From: Nitrososphaeraceae archaeon
GTDB taxonomy: Archaea; Thermoproteota; Nitrososphaeria; Nitrososphaerales; Nitrososphaeraceae
Length of the DNA: 12,767 nucleotides
Direction: 5' to 3'
NCBI GenBank assembly: GCA_025922715.1
Contig: JAICHH010000045.1
Coordinates: forward strand, 1 to 12,767
In this document: one piece after another, positions 1 to 6,713 of the stretch
Layout of the letters: the number at the start of each line of letters is the position of its first letter
Position numbering within the stretch: position 1 is the stretch's first letter
Program-made: the position numbers and the translations under genes
Notes under the pieces: generated by a model
What the model was told of the DNA's origin: nothing
Seen by the model: the letters and a program-made list of their open reading frames with translations, nothing else
Databases searched by the model: none

Positions 1-281
1 AGCATGATGTTGATTCTATCTGTAAATTTCTGGAATGTTGTATAATGTGATATTTTGGATAATTGGAGAAACAACCTCAAATAGTATGCTTCAACCAACC
101 AATCTGTAAACATTCGATAACTCTTACCTTCATACTGTCTTATTGTTACAAGTACTATGTGTTGCCATACTGTGTAAATGTGGTTGCTCTTTCTATGTAA
201 GTATAATGGAATTCTGCAATGTTTGAGAATACGTAATAGTTGATCTGCTAGTCTAACATATTTTGATTGTTGTTTATTCAA
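1..281 (-). CDS. Transposase, N-terminal part (runs off left edge)
   Basis: An open frame of 93 codons runs on the minus strand from a TTG at 281 to the window edge without a stop. An in-frame TAA lies two codons upstream of the TTG, and there is no ATG before about residue 57. The product is basic and ends in a segment with S-H-Y-T-T-F-Q-K-F-T-D-R (about residues 78-89), which resembles the 'PHYTTLQKF..R' helix near the N-terminus of IS4/IS5-like DDE transposases. The DDE catalytic residues would lie beyond the edge, so the family cannot be fixed. Codon use is richer in C-ending and CGN codons than in neighbouring genes, consistent with transfer. Whether the rest of the gene is intact cannot be seen. 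Confidence 0.65.
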   Translation of the reverse strand, partial: MNKQQSKYVRLADQLLRILKHCRIPLYLHRKSNHIYTVWQHIVLVTIRQYEGKSYRMFTDWLVEAYYLRLFLQLSKISHYTTFQKFTDRINIM

Positions 282-328
282 TAATTAATGGTAGAATGTT
301 GCTAGCTATGATGGTTTCTACAGAGCCT
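1..328 (-). mobile_element. Probable end of an insertion sequence
   Basis: The partial transposase frame is followed, 30-45 bp upstream of its start, by a segment reading GGCTCTGTAGAAACC on the minus strand (327 to 313). Its position and its GG-start look like the terminal inverted repeat of an insertion sequence. The other terminus lies outside the window, so neither the inverted repeat nor a target-site duplication can be confirmed. The right boundary is therefore approximate. Confidence 0.4.
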
Positions 329-382
329 TATTTCCCATAAGTTCTAATCAATAAATAAGTAACACAAGATAATATATAAAAT

Positions 383-724
383 ATGATTTCTGAAGGTTCA
401 GAATATAATAAAATTTGCAATGCTATTTGTTCTGTTATAGCAGATCTAAAAGAAGAAGTAATAGATATAAAAACTAAATTTGATAAGGAATCTGGATTTA
501 TCGGAATATATACATCTAATACCTCGATTTGAAAGAAAGCTAAAAATGGTTTAAACGAAATATTAGAGTTATCATACTCTACAGCAGAGGATCATCCTTA
601 TTGGAATATAATAAATAATACTTCCGAAATAACAAAAACTACACTAGATAGTTGGAATGAAAATTTTAGTCTTGACCAGATACAAGAAATGCTTTGGAGA
701 AATGATGAAATTAAAATACTCTAA
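383..724 (+). pseudogene. Small acidic ORF interrupted by an in-frame TGA
   Basis: Reading from the ATG at 383 gives 114 codons ending at TAA 722-724, interrupted once by TGA at 530-532 (codon 50). Both halves read as normal protein in the same frame. The first half begins M-I-S-E-G-S-E-Y-N-K, with an amphipathic K/E-rich helix. The second half contains A-E-D-H-P-Y-W-N-I-I and a helical end L-D-Q-I-Q-E-M-L-W. The simplest reading is a gene of about 113 residues inactivated by a point change such as CGA or TGG to TGA. I do not recognise the family. It lies just outside the probable insertion-sequence end, in a region that seems to be decaying. A sequencing error or readthrough remains possible. 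Confidence 0.5.
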
Positions 725-818
725 ATAGATTAGAAAAATAAGATTCGCTTTTTAGTTTGTTATTGGTAGCAATAATCATATAAATTTAATAGTATTAAAA
801 AATATAAAGAATCGTTTA

Positions 819-1547
819 ATGAAATGGCTTATAATTTTATTTGTAATTACTTTAGTTTTTTTAGTAATATTCAAATTTCTATATTTTGGAGAATCTATTC
901 CAATTTTAAATTTGTCTAGTAATTTCGGAGATAATTCTCAAACTTCCTTTTATCTAAATGGTTCTATATTTTCTTTAATCTTCATTGGAGATGGAGATGA
1001 AGTTCATGTGAAGGATAATAACAATTTTGTAGATTTTTTAAATTTAGACAAAGAAAAAGAAGATGTAAATTTTGTAGATTTTTTAACAAATAGTTTAATT
1101 GATATTATCTCTAATGAAGGTGATTCAAATTTTCCTTTAGAACAAGTGCTTTCGAATTCCAATATTACTACTACATCTAATAATCCTAATAATTTAAAAA
1201 AACTACTTCTTCTTAATGGCAGTTGGAACTTAGATGTAAAAAACGGGGAGATTGTATCATTTGATGCTAAAATATCTACAATAAATAAAGATGGAATGTC
1301 CCCACATATGTATGAAATTCTAAATCTAGTAGTTGTAAATGGTAATACGCCTATTAAATTATCTCAAAAGGATAGTACTATTATAGAAGGTAGAGCAGAC
1401 ATTATAACTCCTGATAATATTAAAAATATCGGTCTTTATTTAATTTTGCAAGAAAATTCAATAAGTATTATTTTAGACCCCAAAATATTAGGAAATGATT
1501 ACAATGGGCAACCTATTTATGGATTAACCAATTATATGAAAAATTAG
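819..1547 (+). CDS. Membrane-anchored/secreted protein of unknown function
   Basis: The product has 242 residues. Residues 3-23 form a single hydrophobic segment, either a signal peptide or an N-terminal anchor, so most of the protein should face outward. A low-complexity N/D/S-rich part follows; there the motif N-F-V-D-F-L occurs twice, at about residues 69-74 and 84-89, 15 residues apart. The folded part is C-terminal: G-S-W at 134-136, F-D-A at 148-150, D-G-M-S-P-H at 158-163, I-I-T at 195-197, I-I-L-D-P at 217-221 and Q-P-I-Y-G at 231-235. The same order of motifs occurs in the protein at 11285-11851, so the two are distant paralogues. I assign no function. The ATG at 819 directly precedes the hydrophobic segment. 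Confidence 0.75.
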   Translation: MKWLIILFVITLVFLVIFKFLYFGESIPILNLSSNFGDNSQTSFYLNGSIFSLIFIGDGDEVHVKDNNNFVDFLNLDKEKEDVNFVDFLTNSLIDIISNEGDSNFPLEQVLSNSNITTTSNNPNNLKKLLLLNGSWNLDVKNGEIVSFDAKISTINKDGMSPHMYEILNLVVVNGNTPIKLSQKDSTIIEGRADIITPDNIKNIGLYLILQENSISIILDPKILGNDYNGQPIYGLTNYMKN

Positions 1548-1649
1548 TATGTTTAACCAATTATTTGTCCAATATGGTTACTGTTTAACTTTACGTATTA
1601 CGTCATACTAAACTAAACCTATAATAGATGCTTTTTAATAATTTAAATA

Positions 1650-2621
1650 ATGACAATTTCTCTTGTAGCAACAGAGGAAGAGCGTAACGGCATCAAATTT
1701 AAGAATTTACACAATGAACAATTAGTTCAAGGAACTACATTAGTAAAGCGAGGTTTTGCTCATATGCAAAAACATGGTGTTATTATGGATGTTACTACTG
1801 TAGAACAGGCACAGATCGCAGAAGATGCAGGTGCTGTCGCAGTCATGGTTTTAGATAAATTACCTTATGATGTTAGAAAGGCGGGAGGAGTGGCTAGGAC
1901 TGCAAGTATTAAAGTTATTGAAGAAATAATGGATGAAATTACAATACCACTTATGGCAAAATGTAGGATTGGGCATATATCAGAGGCAAAAATACTTGAA
2001 GTGATAGGTGTTGATATGATTGATGAGAGTGAAGTCCTTACACCTGCAGATGAGGAGAATCATATATGGAAATGGAACTATACTACTCCTTTTGTAAATG
2101 GTGCAAAGAATCTAGGCGAGGCACTACGAAGAATAGAAGAAGGAAGTTCTATGATTAGAACTAAAGGTGAACCAGGAACTGGAAATATTGCAGAAGCTAT
2201 AAGACATATTAAACAAGTGAATAATGATATTAGAAAACTTCGATCTTTTTATTTTGACAAAGATGAACAAGAATTAATTAAATTTTCCCGTGAACTCAAA
2301 AGTTCTTATTCATTAATTAAGGAAACTGCTAAATTAGCTAGATTACCAGTAGTAAATTTTGCGGCAGGTGGTATATCAACACCTGCCGATGCAGCATTAG
2401 TTATGAATTTAGGATGCGATGGTGTTTTCGTTGGTTCTGGTATTTTTAAAGCTGAAGATCCAGAACAAAGAGCTAAATCAATAGTGTTAGCTACAACATA
2501 TTATGATGATCCTACGATAGTTATGGAAGCTCAAAAATTAGTAGATGAGAAAAAATCATTATTAGGACTAGATACTAAAAGTCTTGAATTACGTATGCAA
2601 GAAAGAGGCCCTATGATTTGA
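1650..2621 (+). CDS. pdxS: Pyridoxal 5'-phosphate synthase, synthase subunit PdxS
   Basis: PdxS builds pyridoxal 5'-phosphate in the cytoplasm from ribose 5-phosphate, glyceraldehyde 3-phosphate and the ammonia delivered by PdxT. The product (323 residues) matches the family along its length. The catalytic aspartate is in V-I-M-D (D47), the first Schiff-base lysine in M-A-K-C-R-I-G-H (K104) and the second lysine in R-T-K-G-E-P-G (K172). A phosphate-binding part N-F-A-A-G-G-I and the C-terminal R-M-Q-E-R-G are also present. Against Bacillus PdxS (about 294 residues) it has an N-terminal extension of some 23 residues. The ATG at 1650 is kept because the next Met (M39) lies inside the conserved core. 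Its stop overlaps the start of pdxT, so the two form one operon. Confidence 0.97.
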   Translation: MTISLVATEEERNGIKFKNLHNEQLVQGTTLVKRGFAHMQKHGVIMDVTTVEQAQIAEDAGAVAVMVLDKLPYDVRKAGGVARTASIKVIEEIMDEITIPLMAKCRIGHISEAKILEVIGVDMIDESEVLTPADEENHIWKWNYTTPFVNGAKNLGEALRRIEEGSSMIRTKGEPGTGNIAEAIRHIKQVNNDIRKLRSFYFDKDEQELIKFSRELKSSYSLIKETAKLARLPVVNFAAGGISTPADAALVMNLGCDGVFVGSGIFKAEDPEQRAKSIVLATTYYDDPTIVMEAQKLVDEKKSLLGLDTKSLELRMQERGPMI

Positions 2622-3244
2622 GCAATATTAAGGTAGGAGTACTAGGAATTCAAGGAGATATAGAAGAAAATATATTATCAACAGTTGAAGCATTAAAGAA
2701 GCTAAACTTACGAGGAACCGTGGAGTCGGTTCGCTATTCTGAATCCATAGCAGAATTAGATGGTTTAATATTACCAGGTGGTGAAAGTACTGTGATTGGA
2801 AGTTTGCTCTCTATTCAAGGAAAAGTCTTTCAAACTATAGAGAAGAAAATCACCGAAGGTATGCCTGTATTAGGTACGTGTGCTGGTTTGATAATGTTAT
2901 CAAAACGAACATATGATAAAGTTGTTGGAGAGACAAAACAAAAATTATTTGGAATGTTAGATGTTGTAATTGAAAGAAATGCATTCGGAAGACAACATGA
3001 ATCTTTTGAAGTAGATCTTGAAATTCCAGTTTTAGGTAAGGAACCTTTTAGAGGAATTTTCATAAGGTCGCCTATAGTAAATAATGTTGGAGAGAGTGTA
3101 ACTATCTTAACTAAATTTAATGATAAAATTGTAGCTGTAAAACAAAATAATATTATTGGAACATCATTTCATCCTGAACTTTCAGCAGATAGAAGATTAC
3201 ATGAATTATTTATCAAAGATATTTTAGAATTTAGAAAATATTAA
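2618..3244 (+). CDS. pdxT: Pyridoxal 5'-phosphate synthase, glutaminase subunit PdxT
   Basis: PdxT is the class I glutamine amidotransferase that hydrolyses glutamine and channels ammonia to PdxS. The 208-residue product carries the expected elements: V-G-V-L-G-I-Q-G-D at the N-terminus, P-G-G-E-S-T at 53-58, the nucleophile in G-T-C-A-G (C88), and the His/Glu pair of the triad in S-F-H-P-E-L (H185, E187). The start is a TTG at 2618 that shares its bases with the pdxS stop (TTGA, 4-base overlap), which implies coupled translation. The residues right after it (S-N-I-K-V-G-V-L-G) align with the usual PdxT N-terminus, so this start is well supported. Confidence 0.97.
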   Translation: MSNIKVGVLGIQGDIEENILSTVEALKKLNLRGTVESVRYSESIAELDGLILPGGESTVIGSLLSIQGKVFQTIEKKITEGMPVLGTCAGLIMLSKRTYDKVVGETKQKLFGMLDVVIERNAFGRQHESFEVDLEIPVLGKEPFRGIFIRSPIVNNVGESVTILTKFNDKIVAVKQNNIIGTSFHPELSADRRLHELFIKDILEFRKY

Positions 3245-3301
3245 ATTTATCTAACATGCGGGAGGTGGGATTTGAACCCACGAACCTCTAAAGGACGGGA
3301 T

Positions 3302-3316
3302 CACCCATTTTTAGAT
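3302..3316 (-). other. tRNA-Leu intron 1, canonical position 37/38 (15 nt)
   Basis: The minus-strand insert runs from AUCUA to GGGUG, between G37 and A38. It fits bulge-helix-bulge geometry: outer helix GGGA/UCCC (anticodon stem), bulge UG|A at the 3' site, a 4-bp central helix CUUA/UGGG (two G-U pairs), and bulge AG|A at the 5' site. Both predicted cuts fall after the second base of a 3-nt bulge, as expected for the archaeal splicing endonuclease. Confidence 0.85.
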
Positions 3317-3330
3317 CTTAAGTCCCGCGT

Positions 3331-3346
3331 CTCCAAATTTTTTGTT
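3331..3346 (-). other. tRNA-Leu intron 2, non-canonical, in the D-stem (16 nt)
   Basis: The minus-strand insert begins AAC and ends UUUGGAG, falling between U23 and A24; a shift of one base is equally possible. Removing it restores three D-stem pairs and the normal G13/A22 combination of leucine tRNAs. Exon bases CCAA pair with intron bases UUGG to give a central 4-bp helix. The flanking bulges AU|A and AG|A put the cuts exactly at the intron ends. The outer helix is weak, so this would be a relaxed bulge-helix-bulge motif. Confidence 0.78.
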
Positions 3347-3396
3347 ATTTGGCCGGGCTCTACAACCCCCGCTTATATTGCAAGTCTTATAACCCT

Positions 3397-3406
3397 GATA
3401 TTAAAC
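3397..3406 (-). promoter_or_regulatory. Candidate TATA box of tRNA-Leu
   Basis: On the minus strand the sequence GTTTAATATC is centred about 30 bp upstream of the tRNA 5' end. That spacing is expected for an archaeal TATA box when transcription starts close to the mature 5' end. It rests on position and composition only. Confidence 0.4.
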
Positions 3407-3472
3407 TTTACAAAGTGATTTTAATACATAACTTCTTTGTCATCTTATAATAGATAATTTTAATTTGACAAT

Positions 3473-3889
3473 TTATGGAAATGGTACTGCCTTAAAAGGA
3501 AGTATAAATGGCACTTCGTCTTCTCCCTTTTCGTCCTCTTCCTCTTCCTTACTATCTCTATTATCATCATCATTATTATTATTGTCAAACAATTCATCTA
3601 GAGAAATATCCTCAAAATCCTCTTCTTCTTCCTTTTCTTCCCTTACATTATTATCCTTACTATCTCTATTATCATCATCATCTTCCTTTTCTTCCCTTAC
3701 ATTATTATCCTTACTATCTCTATTATCATCATCATCTTCCTTTTCTTCCCTTACATTATTATCCTTACTATCTCTATTATCATCATCATCTTCCTGTCCT
3801 AGCACAATTTGATTATAGGAGGAAATATCCATACTTAAAAATAGTAAAATACTTAGTAAAAATGAAAGATAAATTTCTTTTCTAAACAA
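3473..3889 (-). CDS. Secreted, highly acidic repeat protein
   Basis: The 138-residue product starts at a TTG (3889-3887). The only other candidate, M20, would remove the signal peptide. Residues 1-31 form a typical signal peptide: M-F-R-K, a leucine/isoleucine-rich core, and V-L-G-Q before the acidic part. The mature part is almost entirely D, E, N, K, R and S, and includes three identical 18-residue units D-D-D-D-N-R-D-S-K-D-N-N-V-R-E-E-K-E plus a degenerate partial unit (N-R-D-S-K-E) further on. The C-terminus turns hydrophobic (V-P-F-I-L-P-F). It is probably a disordered, cation-binding exported protein; I recognise no family. The plus strand is also open across the repeats because the unit is a multiple of three, but there it encodes only S/L or Y/H runs. 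Confidence 0.7.
   Translation of the reverse strand: MFRKEIYLSFLLSILLFLSMDISSYNQIVLGQEDDDDNRDSKDNNVREEKEDDDDNRDSKDNNVREEKEDDDDNRDSKDNNVREEKEEEEDFEDISLDELFDNNNNDDDNRDSKEEEEDEKGEDEVPFILPFKAVPFP
3629..3790. repeat. Three perfect 54-bp tandem repeats inside a CDS
   Basis: Copies lie at 3629-3682, 3683-3736 and 3737-3790 with no mismatch among them. Five bases of a fourth copy follow, and a degenerate part-copy of about 25 bp lies at about 3547-3573. The unit is 18 codons, so gain or loss of copies keeps the frame. Perfect identity implies recent expansion or ongoing homogenisation. Confidence 0.97.
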
Positions 3890-4018
3890 CTCTAGTACTG
3901 TTACTCATATTATTTTAAATTATATTAGCTTTAAGTAACGTATTACTAGATAATAATACTGGTATATTTAATAGAAGTAATTTCTATACGAAACTATCAT
4001 TAGATTGTTTGTATATTG

Positions 4019-4312
4019 TTATCCTATTCGTTTCATTTTCGATCCACATTTTGGACACATTAAATTATCATGCTTAGTTCCACATACCATACAATAATAG
4101 TTAACCTTGTTAGAATTAAACATGGAAAAATTCTCTACTCCTCCAAATTTTCTCATTTCTTTTCTTCTTATGTAAAAGCTTAAAAATAATACTACTGGAA
4201 TTATTACAATTATTGAATAGGGAAATGGAATTATAAAAGAAATTACAATACTAATTGCAAAATATATTGATATCCATTTTAATTGTTGTAAAATAAAATT
4301 TTTATTGTTCAA
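4019..4312 (-). CDS. Small membrane protein with C-terminal zinc ribbon
   Basis: The 97-residue product has two hydrophobic segments (about 12-30 and 33-48) separated only by P-F-P-Y, forming a helical hairpin. A basic stretch R-R-K-E-M-R-K then suggests the C-terminus is cytoplasmic. The tail holds two CxxC knuckles, C74-x2-C77 and C86-x2-C89, with the second reading C-P-K-C-G as in zinc ribbons. The start is a TTG (4312-4310). The gene stands alone between the acidic repeat protein and mqnD. Membrane-tethered zinc ribbons of this size are common in archaea and mostly uncharacterised, so no specific role is assigned. Confidence 0.7.
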   Translation of the reverse strand: MNNKNFILQQLKWISIYFAISIVISFIIPFPYSIIVIIPVVLFLSFYIRRKEMRKFGGVENFSMFNSNKVNYYCMVCGTKHDNLMCPKCGSKMKRIG

Positions 4313-4445
4313 TAACTATATTATATATTTCATATAAATAAATCTTGATCTACTTTTAATAATTAAAACATTTTTTGATTTAATAGCTCATCAAACAATT
4401 AATTAATATAACGAAAAGATTCGTATTGTATCTAAATAACTATAA

Positions 4446-5273
4446 ATGATTGATATAACTTTAGGGCATACTCCAGATGCTGATGATGCTTTTATGTTTT
4501 ATGGATTAGCAAGTGAAAATGTAGAGTCTAATGAATTTCATATTACTCATGTAATTGAAGATATTGAAAAGCTTAATAAACGTGCATTAAATAATGAGTT
4601 AGACATAACAGCTATATCTGTTTATGCCTATGCATTTCTTAAGGATTATATAATTCTTCGAAGTGGAGGAAGTTTTGGAATAAATTATGGTCCAATTATT
4701 TTAGCAAAAGAGAAGTTTTTAAAAGATGATTTAAATAAAAAAATAATAGCTATACCTGGGAAGATGACTTCAGCGTATTTATTATTATCTCTTTTGTTAG
4801 GTAATTTTAAAGAAAAAGAATTACCTTTTCATATTATACCTCAAGCAATAATAGACAATCAAGTTGATGCAGGTTTAGTAATTCATGAAATTCAACTTAC
4901 ATACAAGTCATTAAATTTACATAAAATTATAGATTTAGGATCTTGGTGGAATAAGCTTACTAACGGTTTGCCTGTACCATTGGGTATAAATGTTGCAAGT
5001 AATAAAACATTAACACTAGAACAGATTAGACGCTTTGACTACTTGTTTAAAAATTCTATACTTTATGGTCTGAATAACATAGAAGCAGCGTTAGAGTATG
5101 CAATGAAATATGGAAGAGGTCAATCAAAAGATATGATATCTAAATTTGTTAAAATGTATGTGAATGATATCACTGTTGATATGGGTGAAAGGGGAAAAAC
5201 ATCGATTGAACGAATCTTTCAACTGGCATCTGAAAGAAAGATTATATCTCCATTTCAAATCTATTTTGCCTAG
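4446..5273 (+). CDS. mqnD: 1,4-dihydroxy-6-naphthoate synthase MqnD
   Basis: MqnD converts cyclic dehypoxanthine futalosine to 1,4-dihydroxy-6-naphthoate, the naphthoquinone core of the futalosine route to menaquinone. The 275-residue product has the periplasmic-binding-protein-like fold typical of the family. The N-terminal motif L-G-H-T-P-D-A-D-D-A-F-M-F (6-18) corresponds to the 'SPCPNDTF' region of bacterial MqnD. D-I-T-A-I-S-V-Y (53-60) and G-P-I-I-L-A (82-87) shape the cleft. V-I-H-E (145-148) provides H147, matching the catalytic histidine described at 145 in Thermus MqnD. Length is normal. The ATG at 4446 sits immediately before the first beta-strand. It is transcribed alone and ends 220 bp before the 3' end of mqnE. 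Confidence 0.93.
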   Translation: MIDITLGHTPDADDAFMFYGLASENVESNEFHITHVIEDIEKLNKRALNNELDITAISVYAYAFLKDYIILRSGGSFGINYGPIILAKEKFLKDDLNKKIIAIPGKMTSAYLLLSLLLGNFKEKELPFHIIPQAIIDNQVDAGLVIHEIQLTYKSLNLHKIIDLGSWWNKLTNGLPVPLGINVASNKTLTLEQIRRFDYLFKNSILYGLNNIEAALEYAMKYGRGQSKDMISKFVKMYVNDITVDMGERGKTSIERIFQLASERKIISPFQIYFA

Positions 5274-5494
5274 TTTATAAAACTTTACAAAACCAGATTA
5301 AAATACATCCTTATTTAATTAAAATTAATCATAACTATCTTGAAATCTTTCATCATCAGGATTTATTTATGAGAACGTAGTATGAGCATATAGTTTTACA
5401 TGTTCATAAATTTATAAATAGAATATTATGATAAAAGTTAATAATAGTTTATTGTAAATTTTGTAATTTCTGATATTGTTGATTTGTATAACTA
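5274..5494. other. Intergenic region between convergent mqnD and mqnE
   Basis: This AT-rich stretch separates the 3' ends of two convergent genes. I see no reading frame, RNA fold or repeat in it that I can support. T-rich runs near both gene ends may serve transcription termination, as usual in archaea. Confidence 0.5.
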
Positions 5495-6607
5495 TTAGTA
5501 TTTTTGTATTACTTTAAAAAATGTATCTCGTTGAGCAGGTTCTCTTTTTATTTCTTTGATCAAATTTACAAGTTCCTGTATTGATATACCACTGGTTTTT
5601 CCCGCAGCACGAAATATTTCTTCTGAAAAAGCTGTACCAACTAAATCATTACCTCCATATGTAAGTGCTACTTGTGCTATTTTTTTACCTAGTGAAACCC
5701 AATAAACTGATATGTTATCTAAAACATTTTTTAATAACAATCTAGCAATAGCTATTATTCTTAAGTCATAAGTAGATGGACTTTCTCTAACAATCAATTT
5801 TTTCTTCTCTAGTTCAGTATTCTCTAGACTAAACTTAAGTGGTATAAAAGTATTGAAACCATGAGTTTTTTTATTAAGATCTCTAATTTTTATAATATGA
5901 TCGATTACATGTTCTGGCTTCTCAATATGTCCAAAAAGCATAGTAGAATTAGTTTTTAAACCAATTTCATGAGCTTGTTTAGCTGTATCAAGCCATTCTT
6001 CTCCTGAGCATTTTCCTCTTACAATAATATTTCTTATATCTGAGCTAAAAATTTCTGCTCCTCCTCCAGGAAGAGCATCCAAACCAGAATCTTTTAATCT
6101 TAATAAAATCTCTTTAACTGAGTTTTTGGTCAATTTAGATATGAAAAAAATTTCAGCAGGAGTTAGAGCTTTAACTTTTACAAACGGAAATTCTTTTTTT
6201 ATATTCTTTATCATGTTTTCATAATATTCCAAACCAAGTTTTGGATGAAATCCTCCAACTATGTGTAATTCTGAAGCACCCATCTGTCGTATAGCTATTC
6301 TAGCTCTTTCAACAATCTGTTCATTAGTTAATGTATAAGCATCATCTTCATGTCCTTTTCTATAAAAAGCACATAAAGAACAACTTGCTGCACAAATATT
6401 AGTATAATTTAAATAATATGATGAAACAAAAGTCACTGTATTTCCTTTTGATTTTCTTCTAATTTGATCAGCAACAGAACCTAATATGAATAGATTTTCT
6501 TCAAATAATTGTAAACCATCATTATACGTTAATTCCTCTCCAGATAATACTTTTTCAATAGCTTGTGTAGGTTGTGATATAATACTATTAATACTATTAG
6601 TAATCAA
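5495..6607 (-). CDS. mqnE: Aminofutalosine synthase MqnE (radical SAM)
   Basis: MqnE is the radical SAM enzyme that adds a 5'-deoxyadenosyl radical to the enolpyruvyl group of 3-[(1-carboxyvinyl)oxy]benzoate, giving 6-amino-6-deoxyfutalosine. The 370-residue product has the cluster motif C72-x3-C76-x2-C79 followed by A-F-Y-R, which binds a [4Fe-4S] cluster. It also has H-I-V-G-G-F-H-P, the MqnE hallmark (MqnC has Q-G-G-H-N-P), then L-P-G-G-G-A-E-I-F, S-T-M-L-F-G-H and F-I-P-L-K-F. The start is a TTG at 6607-6605; no ATG or GTG occurs between it and the upstream in-frame stop. It diverges from its paralogue mqnC across 106 bp. The cofactor and fold are well established for this family. Confidence 0.93.
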   Translation of the reverse strand: MITNSINSIISQPTQAIEKVLSGEELTYNDGLQLFEENLFILGSVADQIRRKSKGNTVTFVSSYYLNYTNICAASCSLCAFYRKGHEDDAYTLTNEQIVERARIAIRQMGASELHIVGGFHPKLGLEYYENMIKNIKKEFPFVKVKALTPAEIFFISKLTKNSVKEILLRLKDSGLDALPGGGAEIFSSDIRNIIVRGKCSGEEWLDTAKQAHEIGLKTNSTMLFGHIEKPEHVIDHIIKIRDLNKKTHGFNTFIPLKFSLENTELEKKKLIVRESPSTYDLRIIAIARLLLKNVLDNISVYWVSLGKKIAQVALTYGGNDLVGTAFSEEIFRAAGKTSGISIQELVNLIKEIKREPAQRDTFFKVIQKY

Positions 6608-6713
6608 TTTAGTTATAATAAATTTATTTATTAATTGATATATATTCTTCTATATTACAGAGGATACATTTTCTTGTAAAGAATAAATAGAATAATCAAA
6701 CTATAATTTTCAA
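6608..6713. promoter_or_regulatory. Divergent promoter region of mqnE and mqnC
   Basis: Both genes must be driven from this 106-bp AT-rich spacer. AATAAATAG at 6682-6690 is centred 28 bp before the mqnC start and is a reasonable TATA box for a leaderless transcript. On the minus strand TATATA around 6640-6645 lies about 35 bp before the mqnE start. A shared spacer allows co-regulation, but I see no clear operator palindrome. Confidence 0.4.

Larger units (their letters stand above)
3257..3372 (-). tRNA. tRNA-Leu (UAA) with two introns
   Basis: Read on the minus strand, a complete class II tRNA can be folded. The acceptor stem GCGGGGG (3372-3366) pairs with CUCCCGC (3264-3258), with one G-U pair, followed by discriminator A at 3257. 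The T-arm is GUGGG/UUCAAAU/CCCAC (3281-3265), and the long variable arm (3295-3282) has the stem CCU/AGG. The anticodon stem is CGGGA/UCCCG with loop CUUAAGA, giving anticodon UAA at 3320-3318, hence leucine. The fold only works if two inserts are removed: 15 nt after G37 and 16 nt in the D-stem. The spliced tRNA is then 85 nt, with D-stem pairs G10-C25, U11-A24 and A12-U23 and a D-loop containing AGCCCGGCC. CCA is not encoded. The gene is convergent with pdxT. Confidence 0.93.

Noticed and set aside
530..532. TGA as a selenocysteine or recoded codon
   Set aside because: No selenocysteine insertion element or selenoprotein gene is visible, the residue context is not redox-like, and every other gene here uses TGA/TAA/TAG as ordinary stops. 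A point mutation is simpler.
3629..3790. CRISPR-like tandem repeat array
   Set aside because: The 54-bp units abut directly without spacers, number only three, are in frame within a coding sequence, and no cas gene is near.
3465..3885. Two plus-strand reading frames over the acidic repeat region
   Set aside because: They encode monotonous S/L or Y/H/P runs that mirror the antisense codons of the 54-bp repeats and lack a believable N-terminus. The minus frame has a signal peptide and a coherent composition.
5345..5365. C/D-box small RNA on the minus strand (a TGATGA-like match)
   Set aside because: A C-box-like hexamer is present, but no suitable D box or C'/D' pair follows at proper spacing, and such matches are expected by chance in AT-rich DNA.
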